A DNA stretch of 64,000 nucleotides from Brachionus manjavacas. Lineage: Eukaryota > Rotifera > Eurotatoria > Ploima > Brachionidae. Each line of letters starts with the position of its first letter. The stretch's first letter is position 1. Below, in pieces: positions 12,975 through 24,072 of this stretch. Under the pieces are notes generated by a model. It was not told where the DNA came from. It searched no databases and saw only the letters and a program-made list of their open reading frames with translations. Where the stretch lies: positions 5,146,001 to 5,210,000 of the forward strand of contig JAHQIY010000002.1 of NCBI GenBank assembly GCA_019054805.1. The letters run 5' to 3'. The position numbers were made by a program, and so were the translations under genes.

Positions 12975-13800
12975 TAATTAATATTTCCTTATTAAAACCG
13001 ATTCCTAAAAAAGGATTATCAAAGGATCTATCAGATTGGAAACCAATCACTGTTTCAAACTGTTTTAGACACTTATTTTGACCAAGCCGAATGCTTTAAT
13101 GGTATACATGTATACAATTATGCATGCCTTAAAATAGGTTAACAAGACTCATCTTTACCAAATTTTGTCAGGACCTTGTGAAGAATATGCTAGGAAAGTA
13201 CCGGAAAATTGAATTTAATGCCTCTAAATCGACATCAATCTTTTTTTTTGAAAAAAAATACTAATAAAATCAATTTTATATTAAATGGATCTATGATTCT
13301 ACGAGTACAAAGTTTGATTTATATTGGCCTCCTTATTGTAAATCACAAATAAATAAATTAATGGAAAGTAGATGAAAATGAAAAAAATTTTTACTCTCTA
13401 AATAGTGTTGAATACAAACCAAAACTAATGAGACCTGAAATTATAGCTTTCTTATCGAAAAATTTCTCTCAATCAATCTTAAGATATTATTTAGATAATA
13501 ATAGAAAAGAGTTTGAAGTAAATTAATATACGGCAAAATAATTTAATAAAACGATTTATTGGACTCACTAAAATTACCAAAACAAAGCCTTTAAACAAAG
13601 TACTAAAATTGAAGTCAACTAGAAAAATTACAAGCATCAGTTATTCTTTGTTAAACGAATTTACAATAACTAATTTTGTAAAAATGTATTCGATTACTTA
13701 AAAAAAGTCTATAAAATATTTGATAGAGAAAATACTGAAAATTCCGAAGGAGCATTAGCTCGGTACAATTAAACATATAATTAAATAATAATACTTCTTT
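12975..13800 (+). pseudogene. degraded LINE reverse transcriptase remnant
   Basis: Broken frames on + still read as parts of a non-LTR reverse transcriptase. Near 12990-13060 is IPKKGLSKDLSDWKPITVSN, the IPKK...YRPIS region of the RT. Near 13210 is NASKSTSIFF, the thumb-side segment that follows the catalytic FADD block in this family. Near 13420-13520 are remnants of the C-terminal part. There are many stops and frameshifts and the catalytic block is not recognisable. The copy ends near 13750 with GGAGCATTAGCTCGG, a word that recurs at two other probable LINE ends (46713, 56925). Confidence 0.6.
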
Positions 13801-14200
13801 CATTAAACAGCTGCTAAAAGTAGAAGATTTGACTCAAATAGATTACACTATTTTTACCTAGTAGAATTTTTTATGTCAAAAATCTTAACCATTTTTATGC
13901 ATAAAGCAAGCTGAATTTTTTGCTTAATCGTAAAATAGATATTTAATTGACTATTAAATTTTTCTATCTATTTTATATTTTTTCTATACAAAATGTAAAA
14001 AAAAAAAATTATAAATTTCGGTATGCCAATAATAGATTTATACCTTTCATATGACAACTATAAATTTTATTTTAAATTTATAAATTAAATATTATTATTA
14101 TAAATTGCATTATAAATTTTATAAATTAATCATATGAAATTATAAATTTTTTTACATTTTTATTTTAATTTTTAATTTTTTAGTTTTTTAAATTCAAACA

Positions 14201-14363
14201 ATGACCGAAGATCCAACACCATCTCAAAAAAGATGAAATTGAATCGACTCGCCGAAAAGCACATTCTCATCTTTTTGAACAGTTTTTAATAAACTGTACT
14301 GCATGTCAAAATTCAACATCAATTATTGTATCACAAAAGAAATATGATACCATTATCAAATAA
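14201..14363 (+). pseudogene. 5' coding fragment of a transposon-type protein, frameshifted
   Basis: An ATG at 14201 starts MTEDPTPSQK. One frameshift later the frame reads DEIESTRRKAHSHLFEQFL and continues for about 30 more residues to a stop at 14361-14363. The charged, conserved-looking start resembles the N-terminal part of integrase-encoding elements seen in many invertebrate genomes, but I cannot name a family firmly. It lies just upstream of two minus-strand coding-like fragments and in the same transposon-rich block. Confidence 0.3.
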
Positions 14364-14408
14364 ATGGAAAATTCAATTGAGAATCTCTTGTTTCTTTTTT
14401 TATTATGT

Positions 14409-14615
14409 TTATACTCCATGATTGATATTCACTTCATTCTTAATTGTCGATACTTGCTTTTTTAACTCAAAATCATCACGATGAGTAATTATAATCGAAT
14501 TTGTACTTGGTTGAACATGTGGAATAGGTTCTAATTGCTGGTAGCTTCGTTGATCGATACGATTAACCGAGCCGAAACCATTTGGAGCAATTTCAAGTTC
14601 AACTTCATTTTCGTT
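14409..14615 (-). CDS. unidentified minus-strand coding-like fragment
   Basis: An open frame of about 68 codons with no ATG at its start and TAA at 14409-14411. It contains VELEIAPNGFGSVNRIDQRS and a charged end. Composition is clearly coding-like compared with the flanks. Probably an exon or remnant from the same mobile element as the fragment at 15064-15282; function unknown. Confidence 0.3.
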   Translation of the reverse strand, partial: NENEVELEIAPNGFGSVNRIDQRSYQQLEPIPHVQPSTNSIIITHRDDFELKKQVSTIKNEVNINHGV

Positions 14616-15063
14616 TTAATAAATTTTTTCCACTAATTTTTTTTCATTTCCTATATTTGAAAACATATAATTTACAGGTAAATTTAAAGGTAATAAAAAA
14701 GGGAATAATTTAAATGGGCTCATTCTATTACTGAAACGGGCTCATAATTATTTTGGACTCAATAGTTAATTAATTATGGGATATATATTTACTACTTTGG
14801 ACTCATTTTTTAATTATTTTTGGCCTCTAAAATTACTAAATAAGAGTTACGAAATTTCTTAAACGATAACAATTTTTATTTTAATATTTATTTAATTTAA
14901 ATGAAATAAAAAAATAAAATTTCAATAATAATTTTATTAAACAAGTAAAGAATTATTTGAGTAAAATAAAAAAATTATATTTTGAATAAAGTAAAATAAT
15001 AAAGAAATTTATAAACAAAGTAAAAATAAATTTTTGAGTAAAATTGAGAAGATAATGAAGTAA

Positions 15064-15282
15064 TTATATAGCAGTTTTCTTAGGTATACCTCTCTGTCTT
15101 ATAACTTCTTGTGTAGTTGAATGATTTGAAGACTGTGCAGTTGATTTAATCAAGTTGTTTGCTTTGCTTCTTGTTTGTCTTGTTCCATCTTGTTCTTCCA
15201 ATATTTCATCAACATTCTCTGGCTCTAATACTATAGGATGGATTCTTGTAGACCATTTATTAAAAAGATAATTAATTTTCTT
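15064..15282 (-). CDS. unidentified minus-strand coding-like fragment
   Basis: An open frame of about 72 codons ending at 15064-15066. It contains FNKWSTRIHPIVLEPENVDE followed by a polar, basic tail (RQTRSKANNLIK). No ATG; it looks like a C-terminal piece of a transposon-encoded protein. It lies on the same strand as 14409-14615 and upstream of it in the reading direction. No catalytic motif is visible, so no function is assigned. Confidence 0.3.
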   Translation of the reverse strand, partial: KKINYLFNKWSTRIHPIVLEPENVDEILEEQDGTRQTRSKANNLIKSTAQSSNHSTTQEVIRQRGIPKKTAI

Positions 15283-15523
15283 TTAATTTTTTCTATCTTT
15301 TTTATATATAATATTATATATATTAAATATTCAATTTGTCTATGTGACTTAAACGTTAGTTAAATAATTAAATAAATAATCAAAAGACTAAATGAGTTTT
15401 ATGAATATTTATTATTGAACTAATTAATTATCTTAAAGATATTCTAGTTGAAGAACATTAGAATAAAGAAAAAAATAGCGAAATTGAACTTATCAATCTA
15501 GTAGAGCAGTTAAACGAAAAAAA

Positions 15524-18500
15524 TCAACACAAAATTTGATCCCATTGAGGACTGCTTACAACACCCCATACTTTGTAGCATTTGTTACAATTTTTTTGTA
15601 AATTAATCCCTGTATCAGTGAATATTGTCTGCCATTCGAACGACAACATTTCGGTAACTAGAACAACATCTTTAGCAAAATAAGGTATGGTTATAGATTG
15701 GGTCTGTCTTGAAATAATAGAATCGGAAACTTGTAATGGCTGAGTGACTCCATCAACTGAATATATCAATTTAAATCTGGTCAAATATGCGCCATCATTT
15801 CTTACACTTATAGTAAAATTACATCTCGATTTTACCATTAAATCTGCTGATCTTATACTAAATCCTTCAATCTGTGTAGTTTCTGAATTAAATAATTCAT
15901 TTGAAGGACAACATTGTCTGATTTCGTAATCAAAACATTCATTAGGATTTTCTCTATTAAAACAAAAGAAACCATATAACGGAACAAGCCAATTGATCTG
16001 TTCAGTTTGGTTCGCAGGAACTCCATCAACAGTTCTAGCTTGAACACGACTTGGATATTTGCATCCATATTGATGCTCATGGTATAATTCCAAGTCTCCT
16101 TCGCCTGTTTTTGGTGAGTCGTAGTTAAACCATTGTGTCCATTCATTGTCTCCATTACACAATGGATCTGGTGTTGGAATAAGAGTCCAAGAGTCAATAG
16201 ACACATTTGGATTACAGAAAAAATTTGGATTGCTTGGATACGTTTGATTTCTTACGTAACAAACACCTTCAATTTCACATCTATCATCCAAGAAGACTAA
16301 TGAATTGGTTTCTTCATCCTCAGTTCGACATTTAGAATCGTACAAAGTCAAATTAGCCCATTGAATAAAACTCGCATTCGAATAACTTATGTAAATACGA
16401 GCATCAGCTAAAGTGTCTCTTGAAATAAAATTAGTTCTGATGGAATGAATGTTTTTATATAAATTTAGACTGCTAAGTCTATTAAGTCCTATCAAAATAT
16501 TGTTATCAGTAATTGTGTCTGCCACTGAGGTTTCTGTTACAAAATGTGGCCTATTATCAATGTCGTACTTGAAAAAAAATATTTAAATTAATAAATAAAA
16601 AAAAAATTTTAAAATTGAAAATTAAAAATACTTCAGTATATTCAACTTTGACATATATTGGGTCTCTTGTTGAGAACGGGTAACCAAATCCATTAACTAA
16701 GCTACAATTCTCTGTTCTTAGATCACAAAATTGCGGATTGACGGTAAATTCAGTAATATTAGTTAAATCTTGGCTACAGTCAGCGCCACCATATGGTGCG
16801 TTACATTCACATTTAACTTCAAAATTAAATTGAACCAAAAAAAATGATCAATTAAAAAAAATACGTGGAAAAGAACAGTTATGATTGATTACTCCAGGCA
16901 AAATACATCGTTGTTCTTAAAAAAAAAAAATAGAAAACATACAGCAATATAAAAAAATTTTTTTTTTTTTTTCGAGTAGTTTTTTTTTTATTTTTTATTA
17001 CAACTTTTCAACTAAGAATCTCATATATTATCTAAGAATTCTCATAAATTCTAAACTTTGTTCTGGTACAAATTAATGACATCTTTGGTTTAAGGCACAA
17101 GGTTTTCTTATTTGTGAAGCGTAGTGTATGAAATTTGTATTTTTTTAAGATTAATTTCAACCTTGGTTAAAAAAAAGCAAATTTCATAAAGACCACATGA
17201 AAAATAAATTCTTAAAAAATAGACCTAAGTAGTATTCTAATAATGTTTGATGTCTATACTTTTCATTTTTAATAAAGGATAAAGACTTTAATTATAAAAA
17301 TAATAAATTGTCTACCAAATTTACAAACTCCGTTGCCTGAGCAGCCATTTGGACAAAGCATTTGCAAGTCAGTTGGATCACAGTTTGTTTGATTTTTCAG
17401 GATATTTTGAATAGTTATATCTATTGAAGATTCAAGATGAATTTTTACAAATGAAGGATCGCTTGTAAGCTTTTAAAAACCAGCTTAAATTAAAAAAAAT
17501 GAAAATAATGAATAATACTGTGATATCATCGATGCAAAATTGGATCGTGACATTACTGTCTAAGCATCCATTGCTTAAACTATTGTTCAAACCAGGGTGG
17601 TTCATAAAGCTTGTCCAGCAAATGTTAGAAGCCTCCTCAGGCTCTATCTAAATACAATTTTGTAATTTACTTTTATACAATTGAGATAAATTACTTTTTT
17701 GGCAGTTGTTGTAGTTTCCATATCTGGAAATTGAGTTGAAGTCAAGAAATCAGGAGTAGAAGAAATATTTTGATCTGGTGTTATGATTTTAAAATGTCTT
17801 AGAAAATTAGTGTTTTTTTAATTATAAAAAAATTAAAAAAATCTACTTTTCAATACAGACGTGCATAGGTACTTTGCAATAATTGGCCCTATTTGGCGGA
17901 AGATTATAATTATCCTGGTCAAATAGATTAAAATCATCGCATGGACAATAAAAGCTACGTTCAGACATAAGCATGCACTCAGCACAGCGTTTTGTATAAC
18001 TACTTCGTTTGTTGTAAACAGAATTTAAGCTTTTAAAGTAAATTAATAATTAGAATTTTCATAATACATAAAGACTCATTACTTCCAAAAGTCTTTAATT
18101 GAACTTAAATTACTAAAAGGAGACACAAAAGATTCAACTCCATGACGATCAAGAACATACAAATCAGTGTTTCTATTTCCATTTCCATCCCATCTACCAC
18201 ATAGTCCACCGGTTGATTGATAAGTTGAATTCGGTGCTTGAATCGACATTACGGGCATTTCTCTATTTGCCAATTGAAATTTGACCAAAACAGAATCTTC
18301 AAAATGATTTTCAACAGTTCTGATCTAAAAATAAAAAATTTAATTTAAAATAAAAAATATTGGACTTAATCATTTATCTATCTACCAGATAATAGGTGTA
18401 GTAGCTGCCTCCTTGTAGACGAGCACATTTAAAGCTTCCCAAAATAGTTGGTATTGAGTCCCATGTTGCCTTGTTGTTTTCATACATAGAAGAAATAACA

Positions 18501-19223
18501 GGACATTGAGGAATTTCTCGAATGGCTTTGGGACCGATATGGTTTTGTTCTACCGAAACACCATATATCTTAGAAGTTGGTGAAGTATTGCTCTGAACAT
18601 TGCAGAAATCAACAAACATCAATTTTCTATTTTTTTGCACGTAAACAGCGCAATTGCATGAGCCTCTGCTACATTTTTGAAAACCAGAAGTCACTCTTGT
18701 ATTCTTAAAATCATCGTACATAATATAGTGATCACCACTATACTGAAATCCATACCGCCTAATTAGAAACTGTTAAATAAATTAATATTAATTTTTATTA
18801 ATTTATACAATCCATCAAATGTTATGATAATGGGATCATGGTTGGTAGAGCAAACTTGAGCCTAAAAATTAAAATAAAATTTTAGAATGGAATAATGGTA
18901 TTATGAAATTAAGTATAATAGTAAAGTACAAATTGATTAATAATCAATTTTAAAGCTTTTAAATTGGGTCATTAAATTTTAAATTTCAATTTAATCAAAA
19001 GTTTTCCTTGAGTGTAAAATATGTGTATTTTGAAGAAAGTTTCCACACATTTCAAAAAAAAAATCTTGTTGCAACTGGAGCACTAACTTAATAATACTAG
19101 AACAATTTTACTTAGATTTTTCATTCCTTATTGTACTTAATTTCACAAAATCTTGGTAAATTTATTTACTCTTGAAAAATTTGATAAAATAATTCCAATC
19201 AATGCAATAAAAACCAGTTTCAT
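15524..19223 (-). CDS. secreted vWD / EGF-like / WxxW-domain mucin-like protein, minus-strand paralogue
   Basis: Eleven exons on the minus strand: 19223-19170, 18861-18809, 18758-18386, 18324-18083, 18029-17847, 17797-17695, 17647-17519, 17469-17316, 16915-16865, 16816-16632, 16567-15524 (2571 nt, 856 aa). Exon 1 encodes a signal peptide (MKLVFIALIGIIL). Residues about 19-240 form a von Willebrand D-type domain, starting CSTNHDP..TFDGL and ending with GLCGRWDGN. Then come a Cys-rich piece (CAECMLM..FYCPCDDFN), a Thr-rich linker, a conserved C-W-F-N segment and an EGF-like region (about 420-460). A Mucin2-type WxxW domain lies at about 652-729 (WTQWF ... DYEIRQCC). The last about 120 residues form a beta-rich Cys-containing end not shared with the paralogue. 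Likely extracellular. All introns are about 50-60 bp except intron 1 (308 bp), intron 8 and a few near 100 bp. Confidence 0.85.
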
Positions 19224-20289
19224 TTTGTATGTCTTTTAAATTTTGAAAAATATAAATTTTTCTCATTTTTATAGAGATTTTTTATTTTTTATTTTTTTCT
19301 AAATAAATATTTTGTTATTTTAATCTGTATAAAGTCTTTATAAGAAAATATTTGATAGTGTTTTAATATTTTAAATAGCTTATTTAATAAAAGATCAAAA
19401 ATTTTTTCTTAAGAAGATTTGAAACATTACTTGTTAGTATAACTTATCTCTTTTTATCTTAAAAAAAACAATCATTATTTCAGATGCAAGTAGTATATTT
19501 ATAAAAATAACTTTGGACAAATAAATATTGTAAAGTGTTGTTTTAGTTTTTTGATGATTTAATACTTCTCTTTTTCTTTTTAAATTTGACAAAAGTATTA
19601 AAATATACATGTGTATAAAAATTTTTTATAATTAAAAAATATTTATTTTTTAAAGAATCAAATCTGAATCAACATTTATTTTGACTATATAGCAAAGTCA
19701 TGAATAAAATTAATCTTTTATTTTTTTATTTTTAATTAACGAAAGATTTTTTTTAAATTTAAACGTGTTTTTTACAATCTTTTAAGAATTATATTGATTT
19801 GTTCTGATCTTTTTCATTTCATAAATTTTAAGCTCAATGTTTTTTAACACAGCTAATTTATTATATTTAACACATTTCCATATCAAACCATTAAACTCCA
19901 CTTAAATAGCAAGCTTAGCAATCTTCTTCAAAATATTTGATATTAAAAAAATTATTATATTATTGTGAAAAAAAATTGACGTTTTTATTCAGAAATACTG
20001 AGATGAGAAAAAATTTTTTTTAATTAAAGATTGAGGCTTTGATACTTTAATAATATTATTCATTTATTAAATTGAATTAGTCTTCTATTAGGAGAAGTAA
20101 ATTCAAGACGAATTTTGAAATTGACAAAAAAAAACTATTAAAAATGTACTATTCAATCTGGTAACTATTTTTTGGAGAATTGAAAGTTGTTATTCACTTA
20201 TTTCACTTTGTTTTTTAATCAATTCTTCTTTCATCATGGTTGAATACTTATAATATCAAGCGATTGAGCTACATTTCTCCAAAGTTTGA
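19224..20289. other. AT-rich intergenic DNA 5' of the minus-strand mucin-like gene
   Basis: Presumed promoter region of the gene starting at 19223. No clear core promoter motif or repeat seen. Confidence 0.4.
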
Positions 20290-21440
20290 CTGAATATTGA
20301 AAATTGATCAATATTTTAATGTTTTTTTTGACGAGTAGAATAATCTAGATTTTGCTTATCAGTTGCTTCTAATTCCTGTGTTGTCAAATACGGGTTTTCA
20401 GATTACAAATTACAAACTTCATTATTTGTATTAAACATGCATCTGACAACTCGATTAGGTAATAAATTGCCATTTTTGTTAGAAGTTCCAATAAAGTTTT
20501 TTTTTAAACTTTTTTATTCGAAAAAACTCCCAACATTTCGATGTTTTTTTCCTGCGACTGGACTCCTCATCATTTTCATATTCGGAGAATTCTGGGGTTT
20601 CTGTATCTGAAGTAATACTTTCGGGCTTTAATTTTTTGGGGGTGACAAATTTAATTTTTTTAAGATGACAAAAATAACTAAAAGTGGTGACTAATTTAAT
20701 CTATTTTAGCTGACAATAAAACACTAATTATTCTGACAAAAAAACTAAACGACTGACAAATATATATATATTGAGATGACTATTTAATAATTTTGCACTG
20801 ACAAAATTTTATTCATTTCTATTTTATTTTATTTTAGTTCTAATTAAGCTATTTAGTTTGAATTGAGTGGTAATCAAAAGTAATGACCCTATGCTTCACA
20901 AGGAGTGAATAACGAAAAAAAAAGAAAGCTATTTAGTAATTTAATTCTCTAAGATTGTAAGGAATGAACTTAAATTGTTACGTTTTCTCATAGTTGACTC
21001 TAGTTTGATGATGAGATTTGGACAAAACGGTTTGTCATAATTGTCTGGAGCTTCCTTCTGATTTTGGTGCTATAGTTCAAGATTTTGATTTTTATTGTGA
21101 CCTCAAAATCATTAATTTGTTGTAAAATAATTAATTAGTCAAAAAATTATTTTGTCACTCAAATAATTATTTTATCAGTCAATTAATTTATTTGTCATCA
21201 TATGTACCTTTTTTGTCAGTAGATTTAGTCTTTTTTGTCAGTAAAATTTAATTTTTTTTGTCAGTCCATTAATTGATGGCCATACTTTCGTGAAAAGACA
21301 AATTATGAATTTGCTCAACAAATAAGCTTGTGTCCTTATAATTATCTAATTGTCCATTAGAACCTGGCTCTGAATTTTCCGTTCTTTGTTTCTTTTGAAT
21401 ATGAATCGAAGAGGATGATTCTGATATGAGAAGCTAAGTA
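20290..21440 (-). pseudogene. degraded transposase-like remnant with BED-finger-like segment, minus strand
   Basis: Reading the minus strand, 21437-21280 is open for about 50 codons (SESSSSIHIQKKQRTENSEP) and stops at the edge of a repeat array. On the far side of the array, 20625-20486 reads PESITSDTETPEFSEYENDE and then RRKKTSKCWEFFRIKK, whose KxSxxWxFF pattern resembles the start of a BED zinc finger. After a frameshift it continues with NRVVRCMFNTN, which could supply zinc-binding Cys. I infer an N-terminal transposase piece (hAT-type elements often begin with BED fingers), split by the array at 20636-21275. Too decayed to name with certainty. Confidence 0.35.
20636..21275. mobile_element. 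array of opposed TGACAAA units (candidate non-autonomous element)
   Basis: Between about 20636 and 20815 the word TGACAAA or a close variant occurs about seven times on +, every 20-30 bp. Between about 21165 and 21275 the complement TTTGTCA occurs about six times, often as TTTTTTGTCAGT. The two clusters face each other across 350 bp of ordinary sequence, as subterminal transposase-binding repeats do. The ends do not form a long perfect inverted repeat and no target-site duplication is obvious. Confidence 0.45.
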
Positions 21441-21467
21441 TAAAGATAAACATAGTTTTATAAAAGT

Positions 21468-21545
21468 CAGTATAGTGAAGTGGTAATTACAATATATATC
21501 AAACCCAAAGGTAGAGGGTTCGATCACCCATTGTTAAAACACCTA
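21468..21545 (+). repeat. tRNA-like sequence (SINE head or tRNA pseudogene)
   Basis: An A-box-like TAGTGAAGTGG (about 21475) and a B-box-like GGTTCGATCACC (about 21519) lie at tRNA spacing. The acceptor and anticodon stems do not pair well, so a working tRNA is unlikely. It is followed by an A-rich tract. Confidence 0.35.
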
Positions 21546-21871
21546 AAATTAAAAAAAAAAGAAAAAAAGGTTTTTTGAAATTTTGACATTCCTAACTTTG
21601 AGCCCCACCCACAGCCTTAGCAAAATTCAGGTGTAGACATATGAGGTATTTTTTGAGTAGCTGACACTTAGTTGTCCCCAAAAAGTCACAGAAAGAATTT
21701 TTATATCGGAAAAATTTTCAAACAAACAGAGAAACTTGAAATTTTCGGGATTTTATATAAGTAGAAAAAGAAGATTAATTAGGGGAAAATTTTAAAATTT
21801 TGAAATTTAATTTAAGAATTTTTATTCAAAATTAAAAAAAAAAAAATTTTAATTGAAAAATAAAAAAAAAA

Positions 21872-22640
21872 TTTAAAATTTTAGTTGGTAGTAGTAGTTA
21901 GTATAAGTTGGTAGGAGTTGGCAGTTGGTATTTGGTACTTTTAGGTCGTTGGAAGTTGTTGGTTATTGGTTGTTGGCCAACGTCCAACTACCAACAACAA
22001 AAATAAAATTTGCTATTGGTAGTTAGACGTTCTTCCATCAGAAACCCGTATATGACAACAATTGTAGTAAGTTGGGAGTTGGAGTTTGGGGTTGTTGGGA
22101 GTAAGTGATTGGACGTAGGCCAACAACCAATAACCAACAACTTGCAACGACATAAAAGTACCAAATACCAACTGCCAACTTTTACCAACTAATACTAACT
22201 ACTACTACCAACTAAAATTTTAAATTTGTATTCAATTTTTTTAATTAAATTTTTTCTTTTGTTTTTTTTTTTATCAATCTCTAAACAAAATTTTTTTCTT
22301 TTGTTTCTTATATTCTTAAAAATAAAATTTTTATCTTTTTTTTTTAATATTTGAAAATATTTTTTTTAATTAAAAAACTTCTTTTTTAAAATAAAAAATA
22401 TATTAAATTATTTAAATTTTTATTTTATTACAAGTTTTTTTGCCGCCCATATATTTTAGACCGGTTTTTTATACGTTCCAAAATTTTGACCACCAAGCTA
22501 ACCGGCCAAATGACCGCCCGCCAAAAAGTTGGCCGGTTAATTGACCGCCCGTTTATTTTGGTCCAAAATTTCGACCGCCAAGCTAACCGGCCAAATGACC
22601 GCTTAAAACCGTTCGCCCAATGGACCGGTTTTGTCTGACC
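21872..22640. mobile_element. foldback element with 105-bp GTTGGTAG-type arms and a GC-rich direct repeat
   Basis: The sequence from 21872 (AAAATTTTAGTTGGTAGTAG) for about 105 bp is repeated as its reverse complement up to about 22226, with only a few mismatches; the ends of the arms meet GTTGTTGGCC / GGCCAACAAC. Next comes a T-rich stretch, then 22440-22640, which is strikingly GC-rich. That part has two direct copies (from about 22478 and 22563) of a 40 bp block containing AAGCTAACCGGCCAAATGAC. Part of the T-rich centre and a GCCGCCCATATATTTTAG segment resemble the centre of the element at 30014-31030. Confidence 0.6.
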
Positions 22641-23384
22641 GCATCCAACACTATAAATTATTTAAGTTTTAAAAAATAAATTTGTTCAATTTTACAAAAA
22701 AATTTAGGATCAAATATAGGGAAAAAAATTTAAAAAACTAACAAAAATTTAATTTTTAATCTAAAAGAACATCTCACTTTTTCATAACTAGATACATTTT
22801 TATGTTTCTAGACAAATGTTTATTAATAAAAATTATTTTAAAAAGAATATAAAAAAAATTTAAAAATAGATTAAATATTTTTCATAATTTTTCAAATTTC
22901 AGTTATTTTTAAAAAACAAAAACCAATATTCATTTTGAATAGTTTTGACGTAATCACAACTTCACTTAGCTGACTTGCAGGGCATTTGTCCAGATTTAAT
23001 TTGGGCGATTTAGTTTTGATTCAATTTTTTTTAAATTTTTGCTTTTAAGCTTTAAGATTTATTTAAGATTTTTATTTCGTTTAGATTATGAAATAAAAAG
23101 AATTATTGAAAATTCAGACTAATAAAGCAACTGCGGTACTCGGCTAGTTGAGAAACTAATACTGGACCATCTAGACTTTCAAGACACTTTATTGCGCTTA
23201 TCTTGAATATGCATCAGCTTACAAAAATAAAACGATATCAGATAAAAAAGATACCTAAGAGATCTGAGTAGCAGGATTTACGAAACTTCAATCTCGGGAG
23301 TCCTATTTCACCTTTTTACATAGCACCATAGGATTAATGGTTCATTTTATTCAAGTCACGTGTCTCAATGTTCTAAAGACTTCT
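22641..23384. other. AT-rich intergenic DNA
   Basis: No gene seen. The last 250 bp (23110-23384) have better codon-like composition and may be the decayed 5' part of the transposase remnant that follows. Confidence 0.4.
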
Positions 23385-23720
23385 CAAAAATCTTTTCAGG
23401 GAAAGTTGTCTCGCAATTAACCAATATGAATACTTTAATGAATGCATCAAAAAGCGATTGACAGGGGAATACTTCTTGTCACTACGCAAAAAGTGTAGTA
23501 GCCTACCTGGCTGAGCATAAAGTCGATTATGTAGCTAAGGATAAGAACCTTCCTATCCTAACTTAGCGGAAAGTGGAGCGATCGAGGACTTTAAAGGAAT
23601 CTTTGATTGCATTGATTAAATTGATTTGCTGAAAATATGGATCAACTTGTTAATAGGATTAAGTACTTCATCAAAAAGATAGACCGTAGCTTCATTCGAA
23701 TTGATTAAGTAAGAAGAAAA
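23385..23720 (+). pseudogene. Tc1/mariner-superfamily transposase remnant
   Basis: Translation in shifting frames gives YFNECIKKRL, then HYAKSVVAYLAEHKVDYVAK, then a frameshifted DQLVNRIKYFIKKIDRS. This order (NEC-I-KKRL, the HxAKxVxxYL helix, the closing NRIKxxIKKID) matches the C-terminal half of Tc1/mariner-type transposases found in many invertebrates. At least two frameshifts and several stops break it, and the third catalytic acidic residue cannot be placed with certainty. No flanking terminal repeats seen. Confidence 0.55.
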
Positions 23721-24072
23721 TAGCAAAACAGTGAATGAATAATATTTTTAATGTAGTTTAATAATTCCTTTTGAACTAAAAAATTTTTTTTCAAATTTGA
23801 GGGAGCTATGATCCTTTCAAGCCAGTTGGTTATTTTAATCATATCCCGTTATTGACTAAAATATTCAAAAAATCAAACAAATTTAATCTTTTTAAAATAA
23901 TTATCATGTGACAGAAAGAAGAAAGTAGCAATCAGCCAAAGCTTTGCCGAAATTATTTTTAAAATAATTAAAATAAACCATTTAAATATTATTTATTCAT
24001 TCGACAATTGATTTTTATTACTTTACAAATAATTATCGAATAATTAAAAAAAAATAGAATTGTTTTTAAATG

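Noticed and set aside
15744..15929. Plus-strand frame opposite the minus-strand mucin-like exon
   Set aside because: Antisense shadow of a coding exon.
15524..19223. Assembly duplication or uncollapsed haplotype as explanation for the two mucin-like loci
   Set aside because: Both loci have distinct signal-peptide exons, distinct 3' domains and diverged middle exons, so they are separate genes; short artefacts within tracts cannot be fully excluded without reads.
21468..21545. Functional tRNA gene
   Set aside because: A and B boxes are present but acceptor and anticodon stems do not fold properly.
21988..22188. 66-codon minus-strand frame within the foldback arms
   Set aside because: Translation of an inverted repeat of simple GTTGGTAG words; not a protein.
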